Both the position numbers and the translations under genes were made by a program. Under the pieces are notes generated by a model. It saw nothing but the letters and a program-made list of their open reading frames with translations. It ran no database searches and was not told the DNA's origin. From Halomonas getboli (GTDB lineage: Bacteria; Pseudomonadota; Gammaproteobacteria; Pseudomonadales; Halomonadaceae): DNA of 64,000 nt. The stretch is taken from positions 434,001 to 498,000 of the forward strand of contig NZ_JALMEW010000002.1 in the NCBI RefSeq assembly GCF_023094245.1, written 5' to 3'. This document shows positions 17,413-26,144 of this stretch, in pieces; within the stretch, counting starts at the first letter, position 1, and each line of letters opens with the position of its first letter.

Positions 17413-18131
17413 TCAAGCCCGCTCGCCCTTTTCCTCGGCCAGCACGGCGGCCACCGCGGCCTCGGCGTGCAGCGCCGTGGTGTCGTAGAGCGGCACCGGG
17501 GTATCGTCCTGGCCAACCAGCAGCGCGATCTCGGTGCAGCCGAGGATCACCGCCTCGGCGCCGCGGGCGTGCAGGTCCGCGATGATCTCGAGATACGCCG
17601 TCTTCGAGGCCGGCTCGATGCGCCCCTGCAAAGCTCCTCGAAGATCACCCGATGCACCCGCTCGCGCTGCTCGGCCTGCGGCACCAGCACCTCGATGCCG
17701 AAGCGCTCGCTGAGCCGGCCCTTGTAGAAGGCCTGCTCCATGGTGAAGCGCGTGCCCAGCAGCCCCACCCGACGCACGCCGTCCTCGCGCAGCCGCTCGG
17801 CGGTGGCATCGGCGATATGCAGCAGCGGGATCTCGGTGGCGGCCTCGATCGCCGGCGCCACCTTGTGCATGGTATTGGTGGCCAGCAGCAGGAAGTCGGC
17901 TCCCGCCGCCTGCACCCTCCGCGCCGCGTCGGCCAGCCGTTCGCCCGCCTCGTCCCAGCGATCCGCCTGCTGCAGCGTCTCGATCTCGGCGAAGTCGACG
18001 CTGTAGAGCGCCACCTTCGCCGAGTGGAAGCCGCCCAGCTCGCGCTTCACGCCTTCGTTGAGGGCCCGGTAGTAGCTCTGGGTGGACTCCCAGCTCATGC
18101 CGCCGAGCACGCCGATGGTCTTCATGGTCAC
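17413..18131 (-). pseudogene. YgeA-type aspartate/glutamate racemase, frameshifted
   Basis: The first frame (18131 to about 17635) encodes [20 protein letters not shown], the Thr-type first active-site motif ATNTMHK, and VIFEEL. After that the protein continues only in the neighbouring frame ([18 protein letters not shown], then LGCTEIALLV with the second-site Cys) to 17413. One missing base near 17635-17640 explains it; the original was probably EELCQGRIEP. The Thr/Cys pair is that of E. coli YgeA, a broad L-Asp/L-Glu racemase. Both halves are otherwise well preserved, so a recent mutation or a sequencing error is likely. Confidence 0.8.
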
Positions 18132-18315
18132 CTCCGTGTGGAATCATCGCCCCACAGCGATATCACGACCGCCGGCCTGCGCGCCAGCGCCGTCATCGGC
18201 GGCGAACGGCGACGGGACGGCACTAACCGTCACAGGCCCTCGCCCTTCCCTGCCGATGGACGGGCGATTAACCTGCCATGACACCTTGCTTCCCGCTCGC
18301 CACCTGGACACCGCC

Positions 18316-19224
18316 ATGAGCCCGGCCGACACCCTCCGCCTGATCCTGCTTTCCTCGCTGTGGGGGATGTCGTTCATCTTCATGCGGGTCGCGGTGCCCG
18401 AGTTCGGCCCGGTGCCGCTGATCCTGGTGCGCATGGGCGTAGGCGCGCTGCTGATGCTGCCGCTGCTGCTCGGCGTTCGCTACCTGCGCCTGGTGAGGGA
18501 CAACGCCGGCAGGCTGATGCTGCTGGGGCTGGTCAACCACGTGCTGCCGTTCTCGCTGCTGGCGCTGGCCACCACCCGGCTGGAGGCCGGCTTCACCTCG
18601 CTGATCAACGCCACCACGCCGCTGTTCACGGCTCTGCTCGGCGCGCTGTTCTTCGCCACGCCGGTGTCGCGGCGCCAGTATCTGGGCCTGGCGCTGGCCT
18701 TCCTCGGGGTCTACGTGCTGTCCGCGGACCGGCTGGACTTCGCCCTGGGCGGCGACGGCTGGTTCATCCTCGCGGTGCTCGGCGCCACCTTCTGCTACGG
18801 CATCGCCACCAACTACTCCAAGACCTACCTGTCCCACCTGCCGGTGCGGGTGCTGGCCGCCGGCAGCTGCGCCATGTCCGGGCTGATCCTGCTGCTGCCG
18901 GGCCTGTGGCTGTGGCCCGAGGCCCGGATCAGCGGCCTCGGCTGGGCCAACGGCCTGGCACTGGCGGCCTTCAGCACCACCCTGGCCTTTTTGCTCTACT
19001 TCGGGCTGATCGCCAGCGCCGGGGCCACCGCCACGTCTACCGTGACCTTCCTGGTGCCGGTGAGCGCCCTGCTGTGGGGCTATGTGCTGCTCGACGAGAC
19101 GCTGAGCCTGCAGATCCTGGCCGGCATGGCCATCACCCTGGCCGGCACCGCCATCGCCACCGGCGTGCTACGCCTCGGCTGGCCGGCGCGCCTGGCCGGG
19201 CGCCGCGACCGACGCCTGGACTGA
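18316..19224 (+). CDS. EamA/DMT family transporter
   Basis: A 302-residue protein with about ten hydrophobic segments in two EamA repeats. It starts MSPADTLRLILLSSLWGMSFIFMRVAV, the usual family entry with the WG motif. ATTRLEAGFTSLINATTPLFTALLGALFF closes the first half, and TSTVTFLVPVSALLWGYVLLDETL with TLAGTAIATGVL closes the second. Members export amino acids or other metabolites; the substrate is not predictable. The frame extends far upstream, but the ATG at 18316 is the first that fits the fold. It is convergent with the enoyl-CoA hydratase gene across a strong hairpin. Confidence 0.88.
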   Translation: MSPADTLRLILLSSLWGMSFIFMRVAVPEFGPVPLILVRMGVGALLMLPLLLGVRYLRLVRDNAGRLMLLGLVNHVLPFSLLALATTRLEAGFTSLINATTPLFTALLGALFFATPVSRRQYLGLALAFLGVYVLSADRLDFALGGDGWFILAVLGATFCYGIATNYSKTYLSHLPVRVLAAGSCAMSGLILLLPGLWLWPEARISGLGWANGLALAAFSTTLAFLLYFGLIASAGATATSTVTFLVPVSALLWGYVLLDETLSLQILAGMAITLAGTAIATGVLRLGWPARLAGRRDRRLD

Positions 19225-19239
19225 CGCCGGAGAAACAGG

Positions 19240-19267
19240 ACGGCCGTGGCGTCACCGCCACGGCCGT
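19240..19267. terminator. Bidirectional hairpin terminator
   Basis: Perfect 12-bp arms ACGGCCGTGGCG (19240-19251) and its complement (19256-19267) enclose TCAC between convergent genes. No long T-run. Confidence 0.65.
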
Positions 19268-19292
19268 TGATGCTGCGCAGGGTGCGCGACGC

Positions 19293-20066
19293 TCAGAAGT
19301 TCGGCTTGCGCTTCTCGACGAAGGCGCTCATGCCCTCGCGCTGCTCGTCGCCGGCGAAGCACAGCGCGAAAAGGCTGACTTCCAGCGCCAGGGCGCTGTC
19401 CAGGTCCTGGTCCAGGCCGTCGTGGACCGCCTGCTTGGCGCTACGCACCGCCTGGGGGCCGTTGCCGCCGAGCTGCTTGGTCAGCTCGGCGGCGTAGTCC
19501 TCGAGCTCGGCCTGGGGCATCACCCGGTTGACCAGGCCGATGCGCAGGGCCTCATTGGCGTCGATCTTGCGCCCGGTGGTGACCAGGTCCAGCGCCACGG
19601 CCGGACCGACGCGGCGCGGCAGGCGCTGGGTGCCGCCGAAACCCGGAATCACTCCGAGCAGCACTTCCGGCTGGCCGAACACGGCGTTGTCGCTGGCCAC
19701 CGCCCAGTCGCAGGCCAGCGCCAGCTCGCAGCCGCCGCCCAGACAGAAGCCGTTGACCAGCGCCACCACCGGCACCGGCAGCGCCTCGAGCCGCTTGAGG
19801 GTGGCCTGGGCCTGGCCGGCGAAGTCACGGGCCTCCCCGGCGCTCTTGCCGCGCATCTCGGTGATGTCGGCGCCGGCCACGAAGGCCTTCTCGCCGGCGC
19901 CGGTGATCAGCACCGCACGCAGGTCGTCGCGGGCTTCGAGATCGTCGAGCGTCGCCGCCAGGGCGGCCAGCACCTCGCTGTTCAGGGCGTTGAGTGCCTT
20001 GGGACGGCTGATGGTCAGGCGGACCACGCCGCCGTCGTCCTGCACCTCGATCGGCTGCTCGCTCAT
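19293..20066 (-). CDS. Enoyl-CoA hydratase/isomerase (crotonase)
   Basis: A 257-residue protein starting at the ATG at 20066 (AGGAG 5 nt upstream). The oxyanion-hole segments are AFVAGADITEM and VNGFCLGGGCELALACD. Both catalytic Glu residues are present (CE in that segment and PE in FGQPEVLLGVIPGFGGTQRL), consistent with true 2-enoyl-CoA hydration. It is followed by a 3-hydroxyacyl-CoA dehydrogenase and an acyl-CoA dehydrogenase on the same strand, a set able to carry out the first three steps of short-chain beta-oxidation; a thiolase is not in the window. Confidence 0.92.
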   Translation of the reverse strand: MSEQPIEVQDDGGVVRLTISRPKALNALNSEVLAALAATLDDLEARDDLRAVLITGAGEKAFVAGADITEMRGKSAGEARDFAGQAQATLKRLEALPVPVVALVNGFCLGGGCELALACDWAVASDNAVFGQPEVLLGVIPGFGGTQRLPRRVGPAVALDLVTTGRKIDANEALRIGLVNRVMPQAELEDYAAELTKQLGGNGPQAVRSAKQAVHDGLDQDLDSALALEVSLFALCFAGDEQREGMSAFVEKRKPNF

Positions 20067-20165
20067 GATGGCTCCTCGTGACATGGCTCGTGATATCGAA
20101 AAAGACGCAACGCTCTCACCCTAGCGAACGCTTGGTAGAGCGACAATCGCGGCTTTGGTCGGGGG

Positions 20166-21020
20166 TCAGGAAGCATCATAGACGTGGAAGCCGCGCCCGC
20201 TCTTGCGGCCCAGGAAGCCGGCATCGACCATGCGCCGAAGCAGCGGGCAGGGCCGGTACTTGGGATCGCCGAAGCCCTCCTGCAGCACCTCCATGATCGC
20301 CAGGCACACGTCCAGGCCGATCAGGTCGGCCAGCGCCAGCGGGCCCATGGGATGGGCGGCGCCGAGCTGCATCGCCTGGTCCACCGCCTCCGGCGTGGCC
20401 GCACCCTCCTGCACCAGGAACGCCGCCTCGTTGATCATCGGCACCAGCAGACGATTGACGGCGAAGCCCGGCGAATCCCCCACCCGCACCGCGGTCTTGC
20501 CCAGCGCCTCGGCCAGCCGCTCGACGCGCTCGACGGTGGCATCATCCGTCTGCTCGGCGCGGATCACCTCGACCAGCGTCAGCACCGGCACCGGGTTGAA
20601 GAAGTGCATGCCCACCACCCGCTCGGGGCGCTCGCAGACGCCGGCCAGCCGGGTCAGCGACAGCGAGGAGGTGTTGGAGGCCAGGATGATGTCGTCGCCG
20701 AGCGCGCTCATGTCGCGGAACAGCCGCTCCTTGAGCGCGGGGTTCTCGGGCGCGGCCTCGATGATCACTTCACAGTCGGCCAGAGTCGCAATCTCGGTGG
20801 TGCCATGCAGCCGATCCAGGGCCTCGGTGCGCGCGTCCTCGCTCAGCCGCTCCTTGGCCACCAGCTTGCCGAGCCCCTTGTCGATGCCGGTCCGCGCGCG
20901 CTCGATCGCCTCCTCGGCCACGTCGAACAGGCGGACCGTGAAACCGCCGCTCGCCAGCACCTGGGCGATGCCCTGGCCCATGGTGCCGGCGCCCACGACG
21001 CCGATCGGTTGTTGACTCAT
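20166..21020 (-). CDS. 3-hydroxybutyryl/3-hydroxyacyl-CoA dehydrogenase
   Basis: A 284-residue protein starting at the ATG at 21020. The Rossmann motif GVVGAGTMGQGIAQ is at residues 6-19, the catalytic His in GMHFFNPVP with SSLSLTRLA before it, and Asn in SPGFAVNRLLVPMINEA. It oxidises L-3-hydroxyacyl-CoA with NAD+ (or the reverse with NADPH in butyrate or PHB routes). It lies between the crotonase and acyl-CoA dehydrogenase genes, probably one operon. Confidence 0.93.
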   Translation of the reverse strand: MSQQPIGVVGAGTMGQGIAQVLASGGFTVRLFDVAEEAIERARTGIDKGLGKLVAKERLSEDARTEALDRLHGTTEIATLADCEVIIEAAPENPALKERLFRDMSALGDDIILASNTSSLSLTRLAGVCERPERVVGMHFFNPVPVLTLVEVIRAEQTDDATVERVERLAEALGKTAVRVGDSPGFAVNRLLVPMINEAAFLVQEGAATPEAVDQAMQLGAAHPMGPLALADLIGLDVCLAIMEVLQEGFGDPKYRPCPLLRRMVDAGFLGRKSGRGFHVYDAS

Positions 21021-21164
21021 CGCTGCCTCTCCCTCGCTTGGGTGGACTCGCCCACCGAACACGTCCGGCGAGCATTCGGAGCAGCATGCACCGCTCCTGT
21101 GTCGCGGTCGAGTCAGGCCCGCCTGCGCTGACATCACGCTGGCAGGCTCCCCCCTTCGCCGGGC

Positions 21165-22982
21165 TTAGAGGTGTTCGGGATTCAGCGCCGCCAGGCCGCC
21201 CATGCCGGCTTCGATCGCCGCCAGCCGGGCGCGGCCCTCCGGTAGCCACTGGCGCAGGCCGAACTCTGCCGCGGCGAGCTTGGCGCGATAGAAGTCGGCG
21301 TCATCGGTGCCGTCGGCCAGCGCCGCCTCGGCGCGCAGGGCCGAGCGGCCCAGCTGCCAGGCGCACAGCACGTGGCCGGTCAGGGAGAGAAACGGCGTGG
21401 CATGGGCCTGCACCGCGTCCGCGCCGCGTTCGGGATCGGCGCCCTGGGCCAGCACCAGGCCCATGGCGGTGCGCAGATCGGCCACGCCGCCGGCCAGACT
21501 CTCGCCCAGCGGGCGCAGCTCGGGGCTGACGGCAAGCGCCTCCGCCGTGGCCTCGACCTCGTCGGCCAGTCGGCTCAGCGCCGCGCCGCCGTCGCGGGCG
21601 AGCTTGCGGCCGGCCAGATCCAGCGCCTGGATGCCGTTGGTACCCTCGTAGATCGGCGCGATGCGCGCGTCGCGCAGCAGCTGGGCGGCGCCGGTCTCCT
21701 CGATGTAACCCATGCCGCCGTGGACCTGCACCCCCAGCGAGGCGATCTCCACCGCCTGATCGGTGGAGAACGCCTTGACCACCGGGATCAGCACCTCGAC
21801 CCGCGCCTGGGCGGCCTGGCGCTCGGCCTCATCATCGGCGTGGCGAGCCCGGTCCATCTGCGCCGCGCAGGTCAGCGCCAGGGCGCGCAGCGCATCGGTG
21901 CGGGCGCGCATCGAGAGCAGCATGCGCTTGACGTCCAGATGCTCGGCGATGGCGCAGGGCGCGCCGTCGCGGCGGCCCTGCACCCGCTCCAGGGCATAGC
22001 CCCGCGCCTGCTGGCAGGCGCGCTCGGCGACGCCGATCCCCTCGATACCGACCTTGTGACGGGCCTCGTTCATCATGGTGAACATGTGGTTGAGTCCGCG
22101 ACCGAGCTCGCCGACCAGATAGCCGATGGCGCCCTCGCCCTCATCTCTTACCTCGCCCCGCCCCTCACCGAAGCTCAGCGAGCAGGTCGGCGAACCGTGG
22201 ATGCCGAGCTTGTGCTCGAGCCCGGTGCAGGTCACGTCGTTGCGCGCGCCGAGGCTGCCATCTTCCTCAACGAGATACTTGGGCACCAGGAACAGCGAGA
22301 TGCCCTTGTTGCCCTCGGGGGCGTCCGGGGTTCGCGCCAGCACCAGGTGCAGGATGTTCTCGGCGGCCTCGTGCTCGCCCCATGTGATGAAGATCTTCTG
22401 GCCCTTGAGTCGATAGCGGCCGGTGGCATCATCGAGGGGCACGGCCAGGGTGCGCACCTGGGAGAGATCGGAGCCGGCCTGGGGCTCGGTGAGATTCATG
22501 GTGCCGGTCCAGCGGCCTTCCACCAGCGGCGGCAGATAGCGCGCCTGCTGCGCCTCGCTGCCGTGGCGGGCCAGCGCCTCGATGGCGCCGGCGGTCAGCA
22601 TCGGACACAGCCCCAGCGCCATGTTGGCGCCGTGCAGCATCTCCTGCACGGCGCTGGCGACGGTCTCAGGCAGGCCCTGGCCGCCGTGTGCGGCGGCGAC
22701 GCCGATGCCGTTCCAGCCGCCTTCGGCGTAGGCGCGGTAGGCCTCGGCGAATCCCTCGGGCAGCGTGACGCCGCCGTCCTCGCGGCGCCGGCAGCCCTGA
22801 CGGTCGCCGACGGCATTGAGCGGCGCCCAGACGTCACCGGCCAGCCGGCCGGCCTCCTCCAGTACGGCGTCGACCAGCTCGGGGCCGATCTCCTCGAAGC
22901 CGGGCAGGGAGAGCGAACCGTGCTCGAGCAGTTCCTCGAGCACGAAGCGAAGGTCGCGAAGCGGCGGCGAATAGGGCGTCAT
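21165..22982 (-). CDS. Acyl-CoA dehydrogenase (long FadE-like form with extra C-terminal domain)
   Basis: A 605-residue protein. FAD and substrate segments include TGTMNLTEPQAGSDL and FITWGEHEA. The C-terminal helical core has VHGGMGYIEETGAAQLLRDARIAPIYEGTNGIQALDLAGRK, where the Glu of YEGTNG is the catalytic base position. A further C-terminal helical domain (after about residue 450) marks the 600-residue class. It removes two hydrogens from acyl-CoA and passes electrons to ETF. The segment GRGEVRDEGEG near residue 275 looks like an extra insertion relative to the usual FxxAxGxLVGE stretch. Confidence 0.92.
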   Translation of the reverse strand: MTPYSPPLRDLRFVLEELLEHGSLSLPGFEEIGPELVDAVLEEAGRLAGDVWAPLNAVGDRQGCRRREDGGVTLPEGFAEAYRAYAEGGWNGIGVAAAHGGQGLPETVASAVQEMLHGANMALGLCPMLTAGAIEALARHGSEAQQARYLPPLVEGRWTGTMNLTEPQAGSDLSQVRTLAVPLDDATGRYRLKGQKIFITWGEHEAAENILHLVLARTPDAPEGNKGISLFLVPKYLVEEDGSLGARNDVTCTGLEHKLGIHGSPTCSLSFGEGRGEVRDEGEGAIGYLVGELGRGLNHMFTMMNEARHKVGIEGIGVAERACQQARGYALERVQGRRDGAPCAIAEHLDVKRMLLSMRARTDALRALALTCAAQMDRARHADDEAERQAAQARVEVLIPVVKAFSTDQAVEIASLGVQVHGGMGYIEETGAAQLLRDARIAPIYEGTNGIQALDLAGRKLARDGGAALSRLADEVEATAEALAVSPELRPLGESLAGGVADLRTAMGLVLAQGADPERGADAVQAHATPFLSLTGHVLCAWQLGRSALRAEAALADGTDDADFYRAKLAAAEFGLRQWLPEGRARLAAIEAGMGGLAALNPEHL

Positions 22983-23060
22983 CGGGGCACCTCGAAAGCT
23001 GAACGTTCCGCGAGCCTAGATTCACGACGGCTGATGAACCATTAGCCGTAGGTCGCCCCC

Positions 23061-24464
23061 TCAGCCGTGGCTCGCCCGAGCCAGGCCCTCTTCCTCGCCG
23101 CGCTCGGCCGGCGTCGTATCGTCGAAATAGGCGATATGCGGCTCATCGGGCGGCGGCGGGCCGACCAGCGGTTCGGCCACCTCCACATCGGGCACCGCCT
23201 CGGAGAGGTCCTCGACGTGCTCGTGCTCCAGCGCGCCCTGGACCCACTCCTCGGTGACCGCCAGCTCGGCGCCGACCGCGCTGAGCGGGGTGGAGGGCGA
23301 GAACGGCGCCACCGGCATCGGCGCCGGGCGCACGCTGCGCCGCCAGGCGAAGAAGGCCACCAGCGCCACGCCCAGCGCGCCCAGCGACCAGAACAGTCCG
23401 CTGTCACCGAGCACCGTCATCACCGGCGAGATCAGCGGCGGGCTCAGGGTCGCGCCGACGGCGTTGATCAGCAGCAGGCCCTGGCTCATGCGCACCAGGG
23501 CTCCCGCCGGGGCGCGGTCGGCGGCATGCCCCACCGCCACCGGATACAGCGAGAAGACGCCCCCGCCGAGCAGGAACAGCAGCGCGGCGAGCCCCCAGGG
23601 CGGCAGCGGCAGGAAGAGGATGCCCGCCGAGATCAGGGCGCAGAAGCCGCCGATCCCGATCAGCACCAGCTGGCGGTCGTGACGATCCGACCAGCGCCCC
23701 ACCGGGTACTGCAGCAGCATGGCACCGAGCACCATCACCGCCATCAGCTGGCCGACCCGATCCACGCCGAAGCCGGTCCGCTGCAGATAGAGCGGCAGCA
23801 GGGTGTAGACCGCGGCCACCGCCAGCCCCGAACCGAAGCTGCCCATCACACCGGTGGGCGTCAGGGTGATCAGGCGCAGCGGCGACAGCGGTTCGGCCTT
23901 GTCGATCAGCGGCGTGACCCGCGGAATCATCGCCATCGGCAGCACCGACAGCGAGGCCAGCAGGCCGATCACCATGAAGGGAGCGGTAGGCCCCATGGCA
24001 TCGGTGACGCCGAGCAGCAGCTGTCCCAGCACCCCGGCGGCGTACAGCGAGATCATGTACAGCGCCAGCAGGCGGCCGCGCACCGTGGCATCGCCGGCGG
24101 TCAGCAGCCAGCTCTCGATGACCAGGAACACGCCCACCGTGGCCCAGCCGCCGATCAGACGCAGCACGAACCAGGCCGCGGGATCGAAGAACAACCCCTG
24201 CAGCAGCACGGTCACCGCCACCAGCGAGGCGAAGCTGCCATAGGCGCGGATATGGCCGATGGCCAGCAGCAGGCGGTCATTGAGCATGGCACCCAGCGCC
24301 AGGCCGATGAAGTAGGCCGACGACACCCAGCCGATCACCACCGGCGACTCGCCCGCGGCATCCAGGCGCAGGGTGATCAGGGTGGCCAGAAAGCCGTTGC
24401 CGATGCCCAGCACGAACAGTCCGAGCAGCGGCCCCAGGGCCATGAACAACAGCTGGCGTGACAT
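23061..24464 (-). CDS. MFS transporter (YcaD-like) with long acidic tail
   Basis: A 467-residue protein starting at the ATG at 24464 (GGAGG 9 nt upstream; a GTG at 24470 is too close to it). Twelve hydrophobic segments fill residues 1-385. FIGLALGAMLNDRLLLAIGHIRAYGSFAS carries the loop 2-3 motif, and VGRWSDRHDRQLVLIGIGG is its second-half copy. The last 80 residues are acidic and Pro-rich, probably cytoplasmic and disordered. Relatives include YcaD and other uncharacterised major facilitators. Substrate unknown. Confidence 0.87.
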   Translation of the reverse strand: MSRQLLFMALGPLLGLFVLGIGNGFLATLITLRLDAAGESPVVIGWVSSAYFIGLALGAMLNDRLLLAIGHIRAYGSFASLVAVTVLLQGLFFDPAAWFVLRLIGGWATVGVFLVIESWLLTAGDATVRGRLLALYMISLYAAGVLGQLLLGVTDAMGPTAPFMVIGLLASLSVLPMAMIPRVTPLIDKAEPLSPLRLITLTPTGVMGSFGSGLAVAAVYTLLPLYLQRTGFGVDRVGQLMAVMVLGAMLLQYPVGRWSDRHDRQLVLIGIGGFCALISAGILFLPLPPWGLAALLFLLGGGVFSLYPVAVGHAADRAPAGALVRMSQGLLLINAVGATLSPPLISPVMTVLGDSGLFWSLGALGVALVAFFAWRRSVRPAPMPVAPFSPSTPLSAVGAELAVTEEWVQGALEHEHVEDLSEAVPDVEVAEPLVGPPPPDEPHIAYFDDTTPAERGEEEGLARASHG

Positions 24465-24598
24465 GCGCACGGGCCTCCGACGGCAGCAGCAAACGACACC
24501 GCCGGGGCCGGCGGTGGTGAGAATTCGCGGGCGAATATACGCCCCGCGGCAGGCACCGCCAATCCTTGCCGAAGCGTTTTTTCACGACATTTCGATGA

Positions 24599-24617
24599 CG
24601 ATAACGGCGCGTTATCG
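24599..24617. repeat. Inverted repeat between the methyltransferase and MFS genes
   Basis: CGATAAC and GTTATCG flank GGCGC. It lies 13 bp... past the upstream side of the methyltransferase stop at 24630 and 135 bp before the MFS start. On the minus strand a run of six T follows 22 bp later. It could be a weak terminator of the methyltransferase gene or an operator for the MFS gene. Confidence 0.35.
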
Positions 24618-24629
24618 AATGAAGTTCGT

Positions 24630-25268
24630 TTACGTTCGCTGCAGCAATACGACATCGGCGCTCGGAAAGGCCACGCTCAGGCCATGGCGCTCGGCGAGCC
24701 AGCGGAAGCTCGCCTCGTCGAAGAAGCAAACATGGGTCGGATCGAGGATGTAGTGCCAGCCGGGGAAGGCCTCGTCCGGCGGCACCCGTTTGGTCATCAG
24801 CCCCAGCCAGCCGCCGGGCGCCAGCAGGCCGATCAGGCGCTCGAGCTCGGCGCCGGGCGTGAACAGGTGCTCGACCACCTCGGTGGCGGTGATGAAGTCG
24901 TAGGTGCGCTCGAGGGCCGCCGTGTCCGGCGCGTAGAAGGCATCATAGATCGCCATCCGATGGCCGGCCTCCTCGAACATCACCGACAGCGTCGGCCCGG
25001 GGCCGGCGCCGAAGTCGAGCCCGCGGGCCCCGGGCGGGAGCTCCGCCGCCAGCGGGTCGAACAGCCGCGACAGGAAACGGCGATAGCCGGGATCGTCCGG
25101 GGAGTTCTCGTGCTGGTCGTAGACCGCCTTCTCCTCCGCCGGCCCGAGGCGCTGATGGGCCGGCACGAACACCAGCGCACAGCACCGGCAGCGGCGGTAG
25201 TCGCGCCGCGCATCGCGATGGTAGGGCCCATGATCGGTGGATGCGCATAGCGGACAGGTCGGCATCAT
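24630..25268 (-). CDS. Class I SAM-dependent methyltransferase with zinc-ribbon N-terminus
   Basis: A 212-residue protein if started at the first of two ATGs (25268). CPLC and CRCC pairs in the first 35 residues suggest a zinc ribbon. The SAM-binding motif GLDFGAGPGPTL is near residue 83, and ATEVVEHLFTP near residue 130 is the motif seen in Methyltransf_23 members. This architecture occurs in enzymes acting on sugars or small metabolites, but no substrate is suggested by the neighbourhood. The start is not supported by a strong ribosome site. Confidence 0.83.
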   Translation of the reverse strand: MMPTCPLCASTDHGPYHRDARRDYRRCRCCALVFVPAHQRLGPAEEKAVYDQHENSPDDPGYRRFLSRLFDPLAAELPPGARGLDFGAGPGPTLSVMFEEAGHRMAIYDAFYAPDTAALERTYDFITATEVVEHLFTPGAELERLIGLLAPGGWLGLMTKRVPPDEAFPGWHYILDPTHVCFFDEASFRWLAERHGLSVAFPSADVVLLQRT

Positions 25269-25306
25269 CGTATTCTCTGTGCAGGACTCACTTTCAGGAG
25301 GCATGC

Positions 25307-25687
25307 ATGCTGTCAGGTCTGGACCATCTGGTCATCACCGTGACCGATATTACCCGCGCCGTGGACTTCTACACCCGGGTGCTGGGGCTGGACGTCCGCT
25401 ATCGCGACCGAGAGCGCGTGGACCTGATGCTCGGCGACATGGCCCTGCGCCTGCACTGGACCGCCACCGACATCCAGCCACGGGCGGCCACGCCCACTCC
25501 CGGCAGCCTCGACCTGTGCCTGCGCAGTCAGCTGCCCCTGGACGAGGTCCAGCGCCACCTTGAGGCGCTCTCCGTCGAGGTCGAACTCGGCCCGGTCAGC
25601 CGCCAGGGCGCCAACGGCGAGCTCGAGTCGCTCTACCTGCGCGACCCCGACGGCAACCTGCTCGAGATCAGCCGGCCCAAGCGCTGA
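25307..25687 (+). CDS. VOC (glyoxalase/dioxygenase superfamily) protein
   Basis: A 126-residue single-domain protein; AGGAGG lies close upstream of the ATG at 25307. Two beta-alpha-beta-beta-beta units are visible: LDHLVITVTDITRAVDFYTRVLGLDV at the start, and YLRDPDGNLLEI at the end. His4-equivalent (DHLV) and the final Glu (NLLEISR) are the usual metal-ligand positions. It could be a glyoxalase-like lyase or resistance protein; function unassigned. It is divergent from the methyltransferase gene. Confidence 0.87.
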   Translation: MLSGLDHLVITVTDITRAVDFYTRVLGLDVRYRDRERVDLMLGDMALRLHWTATDIQPRAATPTPGSLDLCLRSQLPLDEVQRHLEALSVEVELGPVSRQGANGELESLYLRDPDGNLLEISRPKR

Positions 25688-25760
25688 CGGCCGACGGTGG
25701 CATCGCCATCCCAGGCCAGTATCATGGGCGCCACGATTTCCATCCCCGCAAGGACGACCG

Positions 25761-26141
25761 ATGAACGAGCATGATCCCGCGCGCCGCGACGCCGTGGTCG
25801 CCGACGACACCCGCACGCCCGACACCACCATGGCGATGGTCGTCTATGCGCTTTACCTGGCCAGCTTCGTGGTGGGCTTCACCTCGGTGATCGGCGTGGT
25901 GATCGCCTACGTCTATCGCGGCAAGGGGCCGACCTGGCTCGACGAGCACTATCGCTATCAGATCCGCACCTTCTGGATCGGCCTGCTCTACGCCGCGCTG
26001 GCCTCGCTGCTGACCCTGGTCGTGATCGGCTTCCCGCTGCTGATCGCGCTGGCGGTATGGATGATCATCCGCTGCGTGAAGGGCTTCAAGGGCCTGCAGG
26101 AGAAGCGCGCCCCGGACAACGTCGACACCTGGCTGATCTGA
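25761..26141 (+). CDS. DUF4870/Tic20-like membrane protein
   Basis: A 126-residue protein starting at the ATG at 25761 with AAGGA 6 nt upstream. Three hydrophobic segments (about residues 30-52, 72-92 and 93-112) surround the short loop TWLDEHYRYQIRTFWIGLLY. This is the small DUF4870 layout. The C-terminal RCVKGFKGLQEKRAPDN is cytoplasmic and basic. No function is established. The gene ends 3 bp before the acyltransferase start and is probably co-transcribed. Confidence 0.82.
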   Translation: MNEHDPARRDAVVADDTRTPDTTMAMVVYALYLASFVVGFTSVIGVVIAYVYRGKGPTWLDEHYRYQIRTFWIGLLYAALASLLTLVVIGFPLLIALAVWMIIRCVKGFKGLQEKRAPDNVDTWLI

Positions 26142-26144
26142 TCC

